DNA of 64,000 nt from Verrucomicrobiales bacterium (GTDB taxonomy: Bacteria > Verrucomicrobiota > Verrucomicrobiia > Limisphaerales > J093): the NCBI GenBank assembly GCA_024233305.1, contig JACKPV010000029.1, forward strand, positions 186,001 to 250,000. The letters are read 5' to 3'. Under the pieces are notes generated by a model. It made no database searches and was not told the DNA's origin. It saw only the letters and a program-made list of their open reading frames with translations. How positions within the stretch are numbered: position 1 is the first letter of the stretch; each line of letters begins with the position of its first letter. Positions 23,545 through 31,617 of the stretch are shown here, in pieces. The translations under genes and the position numbers were made by a program.

Positions 23545-26460
23545 ATGGAGCCGGGCACCGGCGAACCCCAGCACCTGCTATCGTTGCCCCCCGCCATGGC
23601 GCCGCATTTCGCGGCGCTGACGGGTCGTGGGGCGCCCCATTGGTTTGCCGCATCTGACCCGGTCGGACGGAAGCTTGGTTCGGGCGGCGGGACCGCGCAT
23701 CTGTTGTGGGCGGCCTGGCGGGCGACCTCGGAGGGCTTGCCGTTTTCCGCCTGGTTGCGCGAAAGCCGCAAGCTGATCATTCACGGCGGGGGGGAGAGCC
23801 GGCGGTTGCCGGCGTATGCCGCGACTGGCAAACCCCTGATGCCGCTGCCGGTGATGCGGTGGTCGCGGGGACAACGCCTCGATCAGACGTTGCTGGACCT
23901 GCAGCTTCCCGCCTGCCGCCGGGTGTTGGCCGGGGCGCCGGACAGCGCCCGGGTGTTGATCACCAGTGGCGACGTGCTCATCACCCCGGGCGCCCGGCTG
24001 CCCGCTCTGCCGGCGGTGGACGTGCTCGGGCTCGGCCTGTGGGTCACACCCGAGGAGGCGCGGCATTTCGGCGTTTTCTTCTCACCCCGCTCCCGTCCGG
24101 GGGAATGGGCCTTCTTCCTTCAGAAGCCCGCTCCGCACCAGATCCGCGAGTTGGGGGCGGACCACGTGGCCCTGGTCGACACGGGCATGTGGTTGTTGAG
24201 CGACCGGGCGGTCCGGTTGCTGCTCCGGCGTTCGGGCTGGGACCCCGATTCGGGTGCGGGTGGCAGTGGGCAATTCAGCCGTTTCGAACTGTACGATCAG
24301 ATGGGCCTTGCGCTCGGTCACCGGCCCGCCGTGGCGGATCCGGAGATCAACGCCCTGAGCTGCGCCGTGGCCGCGCTGCCCCATGCCGGCTTCCTGCATT
24401 TCGGCACGAGCCGCCAGTGCATCGAGTCCCTTTCCCGCCTCCAGAATCAGGAACTCGACGAAACCAAGCTGGGCTGGGCGGGCGCGCGCCGGCATCCCGA
24501 TCAATACCTCCAGAATGCCGAGTTCCATTTTCCCCTGCGGCGCGACGAAAATCACACCCTTTGGGTCGAAAACGCCCACGTCCCGGCATCCTGGCAACTG
24601 GCGCACGAACACTTCCTGACCGGGATTCCAGCCAACGACTGGTCGCTCCGTCTGCCTGCCGGCGTCTGTCTCGATGCGGTGCCCGTCGGAGAAACGGGCT
24701 GGTGCCTCCGTGGCTACGGTCTGGACGACGCTTTCCGCGGCGCCCTGGCCGCCGCGGAAACCCGCTGGTTCGGGCGGTCGGCCATCGGGTGGTTTCAACG
24801 CCGCGGGCTCGATCCCGCCGGGGCCGGCGTGGATCTCGCGGCGGACATCTTCGAGGCGCCGCTTTTCCCGGTATTCGAGCCGGAGGCGCTGGACGCCGAT
24901 TTGGTCAACTGGCTGCTGGCCTCCGACCCGCCGGCCAACGAGGCGCTGGCCGGCGTCTATCGGAAGGCGCGCCGCCTTTCCGCCCGGGAACTGCTGGCCG
25001 GGGCCGCCATCCGACGCCTGTATTCCCGACGCGACGACCTGCGCCGGCGCATCCTGCAACCGATGCTGGCCAACGCGCGGTGGAGCGTGTTCGCCCGGCT
25101 CGATCTCGACACCACGGCGCGGGATTACGCGGTTTCCGGGCATTCGCTGCCGGAAGCGCCGGTGCTGGATGACGACCACCACGAACCCCTGGGCGGGGTG
25201 CATGAACGGATGTTTCGGGGGGCGGTTCGGCGGTGGCGCGATGAAGCCGGCTGGGAGGCCGAGGAACAGGCCGCTTTTGCCCGCCTGCGGTCGATCCTGA
25301 TCGACCAGGCCCGGCTCGAACGGGCGCAGCCGCGCTGCACCGTTCAGGAGGATCAGATCGTCTGGGGCCGCAGCCCCGCCCGGCTCGACCTTGCCGGCGG
25401 CTGGACCGACACGCCGCCCTACTGTCTCGAACACGGCGGTTGCGTGCTGAACCTGGCCGTCAACCTCAACGGTCAGCCACCCATTCAGGTGTTCGCCCGG
25501 CGCACGGAGCGGCCCGAGATCGTCCTCCGCTCGATTGACCTCGGTGCCGAACAGCGCATTTCAACCCATGCCGGATTGCGAGATCACGCTGATCCGACGA
25601 GCGCCTTTTCGGTGGCCAGGGCCGCCCTCGGCTTGGCGGGGTTCCTGCCCGAGTTTCACCAGGACGGGGGGCGTCCGACCTTGCGCGAACAGCTGGACGA
25701 GTTCGGCGGCGGCCTCGAAATCTCTCTGCTGGCCGCCGTTCCGAAAGGCTCCGGCCTCGGCACCAGCAGCATCCTGGCCGCCACGTTGCTGGGGACCATT
25801 GCGGACCTGTGCGGGCTCGGCTGGGATCGCCAGATTCTGTTCAAGCGCACGCTGGCGCTCGAACAGATGCTCACCACCGGGGGGGGCTGGCAGGACCAGG
25901 CCGGCGGGCTTTTCCGTGGCTTGAAACTCATCGAGACGGCGCCCGGGCTCGACCAGACCCCGACGCTTCGCTGGCTGCCCGACCATCTGTTCGAGGCGCC
26001 GGAAATGGGCCGGACCGCGCTGCTCTATTACACCGGGATCACCCGGATGGCGAAGAACATCCTGGGCGACATCGTCCGGCAGATTTTCCTCAATTCCCCC
26101 GCCCATCTCGAGCTGCTTGATGCCATCGGTCGCAACGCGCGCCAAGCCTTCGAAGCGTTGCAGCGGGGCGATCTCGGCGGACTGGTCGGGACCGTTCGCG
26201 AAAGCTGGCGCTTGAACCGGCAGCTTGACGCGGGCACCAATCCGCCCGCCGTCCAGGCCGTGCTGGATCGCATCGCGCCGCAGGTCGCCGCCGCCAAACT
26301 GCTGGGCGCCGGGGGGGGCGGGTTCCTGCTCATCTTCGCGCACGACGAGGCCGCCGCCGCCCGCATCCGCGCACTTCTCGAGGGGGACCCGCCCAACCCG
26401 CGGGCCCGTTTCGTCCGGTTCGAGTTGTCCCCCACCGGCCTGCAAATAACCCGCAGCTGA
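23545..26460 (+). CDS. fkp: bifunctional L-fucokinase / GDP-L-fucose pyrophosphorylase
   Basis: 971 residues from the ATG at 23545. An ATG at 23470 is in frame, but family members begin close to LLSLPPAMAPHFAAL, so the shorter start is preferred. The N-terminal nucleotidyltransferase half includes DPVGRKLGSGGGTAHLL and GGGESRRLPAYAATGKPLMP. The C-terminal GHMP kinase half begins at VWGRSPARLDLAGGWTDTPP, has the ATP loop VPKGSGLGTSSILAATLLG, and ends with LGAGGGGFLLIF. The enzyme salvages L-fucose to GDP-fucose for surface glycans. With the sulfatase and glycosidases nearby this fits use of fucose-containing polysaccharide, but no fucosidase is in the window. Confidence 0.92.
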   Translation: MEPGTGEPQHLLSLPPAMAPHFAALTGRGAPHWFAASDPVGRKLGSGGGTAHLLWAAWRATSEGLPFSAWLRESRKLIIHGGGESRRLPAYAATGKPLMPLPVMRWSRGQRLDQTLLDLQLPACRRVLAGAPDSARVLITSGDVLITPGARLPALPAVDVLGLGLWVTPEEARHFGVFFSPRSRPGEWAFFLQKPAPHQIRELGADHVALVDTGMWLLSDRAVRLLLRRSGWDPDSGAGGSGQFSRFELYDQMGLALGHRPAVADPEINALSCAVAALPHAGFLHFGTSRQCIESLSRLQNQELDETKLGWAGARRHPDQYLQNAEFHFPLRRDENHTLWVENAHVPASWQLAHEHFLTGIPANDWSLRLPAGVCLDAVPVGETGWCLRGYGLDDAFRGALAAAETRWFGRSAIGWFQRRGLDPAGAGVDLAADIFEAPLFPVFEPEALDADLVNWLLASDPPANEALAGVYRKARRLSARELLAGAAIRRLYSRRDDLRRRILQPMLANARWSVFARLDLDTTARDYAVSGHSLPEAPVLDDDHHEPLGGVHERMFRGAVRRWRDEAGWEAEEQAAFARLRSILIDQARLERAQPRCTVQEDQIVWGRSPARLDLAGGWTDTPPYCLEHGGCVLNLAVNLNGQPPIQVFARRTERPEIVLRSIDLGAEQRISTHAGLRDHADPTSAFSVARAALGLAGFLPEFHQDGGRPTLREQLDEFGGGLEISLLAAVPKGSGLGTSSILAATLLGTIADLCGLGWDRQILFKRTLALEQMLTTGGGWQDQAGGLFRGLKLIETAPGLDQTPTLRWLPDHLFEAPEMGRTALLYYTGITRMAKNILGDIVRQIFLNSPAHLELLDAIGRNARQAFEALQRGDLGGLVGTVRESWRLNRQLDAGTNPPAVQAVLDRIAPQVAAAKLLGAGGGGFLLIFAHDEAAAARIRALLEGDPPNPRARFVRFELSPTGLQITRS

Positions 26461-26519
26461 CCCGCCGCGGCGCGGTTTCCGGTTTCGTTTCCCGTCGAAA
26501 GCGCTTAAATCAACGCCCA

Positions 26520-27182
26520 GTGAACACGCGCAGCGCCGAAATCGAGCGAAACACCAGCGAAACGCGGATCCGGCTCCGGCTCCTCATCGACGGCGCCGGC
26601 CGGTCGAACATCCGGACCGGCATTCCGTTCTTCGACCACATGCTGACGCTCTTCGCCAAGCACTCGCTGACCGATCTGGACCTCGTCTGCGACGGGGATC
26701 TCGAGGTCGACGCGCACCACACGGTGGAGGATTGCGGGATTGCGCTCGGGCAGGCGTTGGCCCGTGCGCTGGGGGACAAACAGGGCATCCAGCGCTATGG
26801 CACGGGCTTTGACCCGCGCAATCCGTTCACCGGCGAGGCGCACGTGCCCATGGATGAGTGTCTCGCGCGGTGTGTCATCGACTTCAGCGGGCGTCCCTTC
26901 CTGGTCTGGCGCGGCATGGAGGAATTGGGCTACAAGACGCTGACCGTCGCGGAGAAGACCCAGGACATGTCCTCGGCGTTCCGCTTCGGCCTCGCGCGGG
27001 AGTTCTTTCAGGCCATCGCCAACGAGGGCCGCTGCAACCTCCATCTGGAGCTGCTCTACGGGGACGAACCGCACCACGTCGTGGAAGCCGTGTTCAAGGC
27101 CTTTGCCCGGGCGGTGGACGCCGCCTGCCGGCACGATCCGCGCCGCGCGGGGCAGATTCCGAGTACCAAGGGCGTGCTCTAA
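26520..27182 (+). CDS. hisB: imidazoleglycerol-phosphate dehydratase
   Basis: 220 residues from a GTG at 26520. Catalyses the sixth step of histidine synthesis. Metal-binding motifs: IPFFDHMLTLFAKHS, DAHHTVEDCGIALG near residue 65, and EPHHVVEAVFKAFARA near 180. The usual RFGxAxVPMDE segment is expanded: QRYGTGFDPRNPFTGEAHV has about eight extra residues before PMDE, which accounts for the extra length over the typical ~195. It ends IPSTKGVL as in the family. This is the monofunctional form without the phosphatase domain. No other his gene is adjacent. Confidence 0.93.
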   Translation: MNTRSAEIERNTSETRIRLRLLIDGAGRSNIRTGIPFFDHMLTLFAKHSLTDLDLVCDGDLEVDAHHTVEDCGIALGQALARALGDKQGIQRYGTGFDPRNPFTGEAHVPMDECLARCVIDFSGRPFLVWRGMEELGYKTLTVAEKTQDMSSAFRFGLAREFFQAIANEGRCNLHLELLYGDEPHHVVEAVFKAFARAVDAACRHDPRRAGQIPSTKGVL

Positions 27183-27221
27183 ATGGGTTGAATAGCGGGC
27201 CTTCCGCTCCACGTCGAAACC

Positions 27222-27824
27222 ATGGCGCGCATCAGCGATTATTCCCAAGCCAGCGATGACGAGTTGGTGAAGGCGGCTCGCGGTGGCGACCGTGGGGCGT
27301 TCGAGGAATTGGTGGCCCGGCATCGCGACAAGATTCATACCCGGGCGTGGTCCATGGTGCGCAGTCGGGATGACGCCTACGATCTTTCGCAGGAAACCTG
27401 GATCAAGGCCTGGCAACGGCTCGAGCAGTTCCACGGCGATTCGAGCTTCGCCACCTGGGTCACCCGGATCGCCATCAACGTCTGCTTGGACCATTTGCGG
27501 CGGCAGAAACGGGCGCACTTCGAGTCGACCGAGACCCTCGAGGAGACCATCGGCGGGGTGGAGCGGTTGCTGCCGCCGGTGGAGAATGATCCGTTGCAGG
27601 GATTGGAACGTGAGGAACTGCGGGACCGGATCGATGCCGCGATGGCCCAGCTGACCGACCCGCACCGGCTCGTGCTGGTGCTCCATGAGTTCGAAGGACT
27701 GGAATATAAAGAAGTGGCGCGCAGGATGAAGTGTTCGATTGGCACCGTGATGTCGCGGCTGTTCTATGCCCGGCGCCGCCTCGCCACGTTGCTCGCCGGC
27801 TTGAAAGAAGAAAGAAAGCCATGA
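27222..27824 (+). CDS. ECF-type RNA polymerase sigma factor
   Basis: 200 residues. Region 2 spans about residues 15-90: DDELVKAARGGDRGAFEELV, the core-binding DAYDLSQETWIKAWQRLEQF, and FATWVTRIAINVCLDHLRRQ. Region 4 follows (about 135-190) with LTDPHRLVLVLHEFEGLEYK, EVARRMKCSIGTVMSRLFYA and RRRLATLL. An extended linker sits between them. The stop overlaps the start of the next gene (ATGA), a small membrane protein with anti-sigma features, so the pair is probably a regulated sigma/anti-sigma module. Target promoters are unknown. Confidence 0.92.
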   Translation: MARISDYSQASDDELVKAARGGDRGAFEELVARHRDKIHTRAWSMVRSRDDAYDLSQETWIKAWQRLEQFHGDSSFATWVTRIAINVCLDHLRRQKRAHFESTETLEETIGGVERLLPPVENDPLQGLEREELRDRIDAAMAQLTDPHRLVLVLHEFEGLEYKEVARRMKCSIGTVMSRLFYARRRLATLLAGLKEERKP

Positions 27825-28282
27825 ATCACGATGCCAGGCTGAAGTTGCAGGCCTTCCTGGACGGCCAGTTGCCCCCCGGGGAGGCGTCCGCCATGCAGCG
27901 CCTGATCGAGACCGATCCCGAGGCCCGCACGTTCCGGGCGGACTGGACCGCCATGAAGCGCCTGCTCGCGGTGGGCGAGCCTGTGGTCGAGGTGCCGGCG
28001 TCCCGTGAACAATACTGGCACGAAATCGCCCGCCAGTTGGAGGCCGCGATACCGCCGCCCCGGAGCAGCCGGGCGTCCTGGGGGTTGCCCTGGTGGTTGC
28101 GCGTCCTCGCACCCGTCACCGCCGGTGTCGCCGTGATCGCCGCCCTCATCCTCAGCCTGCCCGCCAAACCCGATGCCAGCGGCAGCTATGCCGAGGTCGA
28201 AAGCCCGCTGAACGATGTCGGCGCCATGATCTTCCGCTCGGAGTCCGAGCGAATGACCGTCGTCTGGGTGGACACCCGGTGA
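27821..28282 (+). CDS. putative anti-sigma factor, single-pass membrane protein
   Basis: 153 residues. N-terminal cytoplasmic helices (LKLQAFLDGQLPPGEASAMQ, then RTFRADWTAMKRLLA) look like a zinc-less anti-sigma domain: no HxxxCxxC motif is present. One transmembrane helix spans about residues 92-112 (VLAPVTAGVAVIAALILSL). The short outer tail ends with the typical SERMTVVWVDTR. The start overlaps the sigma gene stop (ATGA), which is the main reason for the functional call. It probably sequesters the upstream sigma factor until an envelope signal arrives. Confidence 0.75.
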   Translation: MNHDARLKLQAFLDGQLPPGEASAMQRLIETDPEARTFRADWTAMKRLLAVGEPVVEVPASREQYWHEIARQLEAAIPPPRSSRASWGLPWWLRVLAPVTAGVAVIAALILSLPAKPDASGSYAEVESPLNDVGAMIFRSESERMTVVWVDTR

Positions 28283-28292
28283 GATTCCTCGC

Positions 28293-28859
28293 ATGATGCG
28301 GATGGTGAAACCAATGCAACCAATTCTCCGTCCGGCCGGGACCGGAGGCGCCCGGCGCGTCCCGCTGATGCTGCTCCTGCTGGCCCTCACGGTGGTTTGC
28401 CTGCCGGGCGCCCCGGACGTGCACGCCGGGCCTCTCCGCCTGGACAGCCAGTTGATCTGGGGCACGGATGGCGAGAAGCCCCCCGGCGCGAAATGCAAGG
28501 AACTCGAGCCCGCCCTCAAACGCCGTCTGAGCCGGGTCTTCAAGTGGAAGAATTACTATGAAATCCGTCGCAAGGAGGTCGAGGTCTCGGACAGCGGGGT
28601 GGAAAAGGTCCGGATGAGCGAGAAGTGCCTGCTCGAGATCAGCCTGCCCGAAGCGGATACCATCGAGGTCAAACTCATCGGCGAAGGCAAACTCACCAAG
28701 ACCACCCGCCAGTCCACCCGGGCCCTCCGCGGCGGAGAACTGCTCGTCCTGGCCGGGGACGCGAAGGACAACAGTGAGGACGCTTGGTTCGTGGTCCTTT
28801 CCGTCCCGCGCAAGAAAGCCGGTGACGACGCGGCCAAGCCCCCGGGAAAGACCGAATGA
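28293..28859 (+). CDS. conserved-looking secreted protein of unknown function
   Basis: 188 residues; not recognised. The N-terminal signal sequence VPLMLLLLALTVVCLPGAPDVHA predicts export. The mature part has a charged domain beginning GPLRLDSQLIWGTDGEKPPG, with KRRLSRVFKWKNYYEI and repeated beta-like stretches (CLLEISLPEADTIEVKLIG). The tail KKAGDDAAKPPGKTE is low complexity. It starts 10 nt after the anti-sigma gene, so it is likely the third gene of that operon and may be part of the same envelope response. The sequence gives no enzymatic motif. Confidence 0.7.
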   Translation: MMRMVKPMQPILRPAGTGGARRVPLMLLLLALTVVCLPGAPDVHAGPLRLDSQLIWGTDGEKPPGAKCKELEPALKRRLSRVFKWKNYYEIRRKEVEVSDSGVEKVRMSEKCLLEISLPEADTIEVKLIGEGKLTKTTRQSTRALRGGELLVLAGDAKDNSEDAWFVVLSVPRKKAGDDAAKPPGKTE

Positions 28860-28916
28860 CGGGTCTGCCGAGGACGCCCCTGCGGAACACAATCTGAGGC
28901 GACAAGCAAGCCCTTT

Positions 28917-28936
28917 CACCACAAGTTCTTGTGGTG
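28917..28936. promoter_or_regulatory. 20-bp inverted repeat upstream of the gyrB promoter
   Basis: CACCACAAG-TT-CTTGTGGTG: two perfect 9-bp arms around TT, 14 bp upstream of the candidate -35 box. Looks like a dimeric repressor or activator operator; the regulator is not identifiable from the sequence. Confidence 0.5.
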
Positions 28937-28950
28937 AGGTCCGATTTGGG

Positions 28951-28979
28951 TTGTGCCCGTCCGGCCCGTTTCCTACACT
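28951..28979 (+). promoter_or_regulatory. candidate sigma-70 promoter of gyrBA
   Basis: TTGTGC (28951-28956), 17-nt spacer, TACACT (28974-28979). This leaves a normal leader of roughly 65 nt before the gyrB start, unlike the leaderless-type spacing elsewhere. Confidence 0.45.
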
Positions 28980-29051
28980 TCCCAAGCCGGGAACTTCCCT
29001 TCGCAATGAACCCGCGGCGCGAAGGTCTTCTGGCAGGTTTTGCATTCACGT

Positions 29052-31574
29052 ATGGCCACCGAACCGACGAATCCGGACAAGTACGATGCCTCGAAGATCG
29101 ACAAACTGGAGGGCCTTGAGGCCGTCCGGAAGCGACCGGGCATGTACATCGGCGACCCCGACGAACGCGGTCTGCATCACTGCGTTTTCGAGGTGCTGGA
29201 CAACTCGATTGACGAGCATCTCGCCGGCTTCTGCAAGCGCATCGAGGTGACGCTCCACGTGGATGGCTCCTGCTCGATTCGGGACGATGGCCGTGGCATT
29301 CCCGTGGATCTCCATCCCAAGTGGAAAATGCCCGCGGTCGAGTTGGTGCTCACCAACCTCCACGCGGGCGGCAAGTTCGGTCAGGGGGCCTACAAATACT
29401 CGGGCGGTCTCCACGGCGTTGGCGCCAAGTGTGTGAACGCCCTCTCCGACTGGTTCAAGATCGAGGTCTACCGGGATGGCGAGGTCCATTTCATGGAGTT
29501 CGCCCGGGGGAAGACCGTCCGCAAACTCGAGGTCATCGGCAAGGCCCGCCACACCGGCACCATGGTGACTTTCAAGCCCGATCCGACCATCTTCACCCTC
29601 ACCACCGAGTTCCAGTTCGATGTGCTCGCCCGGCGGTTGCGGGAACTCGCCTTCCTCAACCCCGGCATCGAGATCCTGCTCTCCGACGAGCGCGCCGAAA
29701 ACAAGTCCGAGCGGTTCTACTACAAGGACGGCATCGAGGAGTTCGTCCGGCAACTCGGCAAGAACAAGCAGGTGCTGCATCCGAAGGCCATCGTCCTGGC
29801 GGGTCAGCGCAACATCAAGACCGACAACGGCGAGGATGAGGTGTTCGTGGATTGCGTGCTGCAATACAACGACAGCTACAACGACCAGATCCTCTGCTTC
29901 GCCAACTCGATCGCCAACACCGACGGCGGCACCCATCTCACCGGGTTCCGCACCGCCCTGACCCGCGCCATCAACCAGTACGCCCGCAGCAACAATCTGT
30001 TGAAGGAAAAGGACCCCGCGATCACCGGCGACGACGTCCGCGAGGGCCTGGTCTGTGTGCTCAGCGTCAAACTCCCCAACCCGCGCTTCGAGTCCCAGAC
30101 CAAGGTCAAGCTGGTCAACACCGAGATCGACGGCATCGTGTCGTCGATTGTGTACGAGGGCTTGATGACTTACTTCGACGGCACCCCCGCCGTGGCCAAG
30201 AAGGTCATCGACAAGGGGCTCACCGCCGCCCGGGCCCGCGAGGCCGCCCGCAAGGCCCGGGAAACCGTGCGCAAGAGCGCCATGACCGGGGGCGGATTGC
30301 CCGGCAAACTCGCGGACTGCTCGGACCGCAACCCGGAGAACACCGAACTGTTCATCGTCGAGGGTGACTCCGCCGGTGGCTCGGCCAAGCAGGGTCGCGA
30401 CCGCAAGTTTCAGGCCATCCTCCCGATCCGCGGCAAGCTGATCAACGTCGAGAAGGCCCGGCTGGACAAGGTGCTCCAAAACCGCGAAATCCGGACCATG
30501 ATCACCGCCGTCGGCACCGGCATCGGCGACGGCGAGGGCGAAGGCGCCTTCAACCTCGAGAAACTCCGTTATCACAAGGTCGTCATCATGACCGATGCCG
30601 ACGTGGACGGCTCGCACATACGAACTCTCTTGCTGACCTTCTTCTACCGGCAGATGCCGCAGCTGGTCCGGCAGGGATTCGTCTACATCGCCCAGCCGCC
30701 CCTCTACGAAATCGCCCGCAAGAAACGGGTGGAATACGTGGACGACGACGCCCAACTCAACCGCATCCTGATCGAACTCGGCACGGACGAGGTCCGGTTG
30801 CGCAATGTCGCCGACGGCAAGGAACTCTCGAACAAGCAGCTGGCCGAGACCCTCGAACTCCTGCTGACCCTCGACAAGTACGCGCGGGGCATTCAGCGTC
30901 ACGGGGGGGATTTCGCGGACTATGTCGAGCATCGGAAGCCCGGCACCCTCGAACTGCCCCATCACCTGGTCCGCGTCCGGGAAGGCAACGAGGAAACCGT
31001 GCGCTACTTCCACAACGAGACCGAGCTGCGCCAGTTCGGCGAGGCGAACGCGGACCTGGGGCTCTTCGGCGGGGAGGAGGATGACGACGAGGCCAGCGAA
31101 CCCGCGCGCTCCGGCACCGCAGCCGCGCCCGGCAACGGCGTGCGCCGGCGCGCCCGCCACATCGAGATTTACGAAAGCAAGGCGATCCAGGAGTTGCTGG
31201 GGCGCCTCGCCCGCAAGGGGCTCGACGTCGAGCACTACGCCGCCCAGGACCAGCCGCTCTTCGAGGTGGTCGAGGGCCAGGGCGACGACGAAAAAGTCCG
31301 CCCCATCTTCGCCATTCCCGACATCCTGACCGCGGTGAAGGAAGTGGGCCGTCGCGGGTTGTCCATCAAGCGGTTCAAGGGCCTGGGCGAAATGAACCCG
31401 AAGCAGCTCTTTGAAACCACGATGGACCCCGCCAAACGCAAACTGCTGCGCGTCGAACTCAGCGATGCCGTCGAGGCCGAGGAGATGTTCACCAAGCTCA
31501 TGGGCGAGGAGGTCGAACCCCGCCGGCAGTTCATCGAGGACAACGCCCTGAACGTCCGCAACCTCGACGTCTGA
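29052..31574 (+). CDS. gyrB: DNA gyrase subunit B
   Basis: 840 residues from the ATG at 29052. A TTG at 29040 has GGCAGG just before it and is an alternative. The GHKL ATPase domain contains VRKRPGMYIGDPDERGLHH, EVLDNSIDEHLAG, DDGRGIPVD and KYSGGLHGVGAKCVNALS. The TOPRIM domain has FIVEGDSAGGSAKQGRDRKF, LPIRGKLINVEKARLDKVL and MTDADVDGSHIRTLLLTFFY. A roughly 200-residue insertion follows with an acidic EEDDDEASEP stretch (longer overall than E. coli GyrB, 804 aa). The C-terminal KRFKGLGEMNPKQLFETTMD is intact. gyrA follows 43 nt downstream. Confidence 0.97.
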   Translation: MATEPTNPDKYDASKIDKLEGLEAVRKRPGMYIGDPDERGLHHCVFEVLDNSIDEHLAGFCKRIEVTLHVDGSCSIRDDGRGIPVDLHPKWKMPAVELVLTNLHAGGKFGQGAYKYSGGLHGVGAKCVNALSDWFKIEVYRDGEVHFMEFARGKTVRKLEVIGKARHTGTMVTFKPDPTIFTLTTEFQFDVLARRLRELAFLNPGIEILLSDERAENKSERFYYKDGIEEFVRQLGKNKQVLHPKAIVLAGQRNIKTDNGEDEVFVDCVLQYNDSYNDQILCFANSIANTDGGTHLTGFRTALTRAINQYARSNNLLKEKDPAITGDDVREGLVCVLSVKLPNPRFESQTKVKLVNTEIDGIVSSIVYEGLMTYFDGTPAVAKKVIDKGLTAARAREAARKARETVRKSAMTGGGLPGKLADCSDRNPENTELFIVEGDSAGGSAKQGRDRKFQAILPIRGKLINVEKARLDKVLQNREIRTMITAVGTGIGDGEGEGAFNLEKLRYHKVVIMTDADVDGSHIRTLLLTFFYRQMPQLVRQGFVYIAQPPLYEIARKKRVEYVDDDAQLNRILIELGTDEVRLRNVADGKELSNKQLAETLELLLTLDKYARGIQRHGGDFADYVEHRKPGTLELPHHLVRVREGNEETVRYFHNETELRQFGEANADLGLFGGEEDDDEASEPARSGTAAAPGNGVRRRARHIEIYESKAIQELLGRLARKGLDVEHYAAQDQPLFEVVEGQGDDEKVRPIFAIPDILTAVKEVGRRGLSIKRFKGLGEMNPKQLFETTMDPAKRKLLRVELSDAVEAEEMFTKLMGEEVEPRRQFIEDNALNVRNLDV

Positions 31575-31617
31575 CGACGCCCCGTCACGCCCCGCCCCCG
31601 AGCGCCCTTTTCCCTCC

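Noticed and set aside
28917..28936. Assigning the gyrB dyad to a named regulator such as NrdR or LexA
   Set aside because: Only partial resemblance and a single box; the target is not typical, so no name is given.
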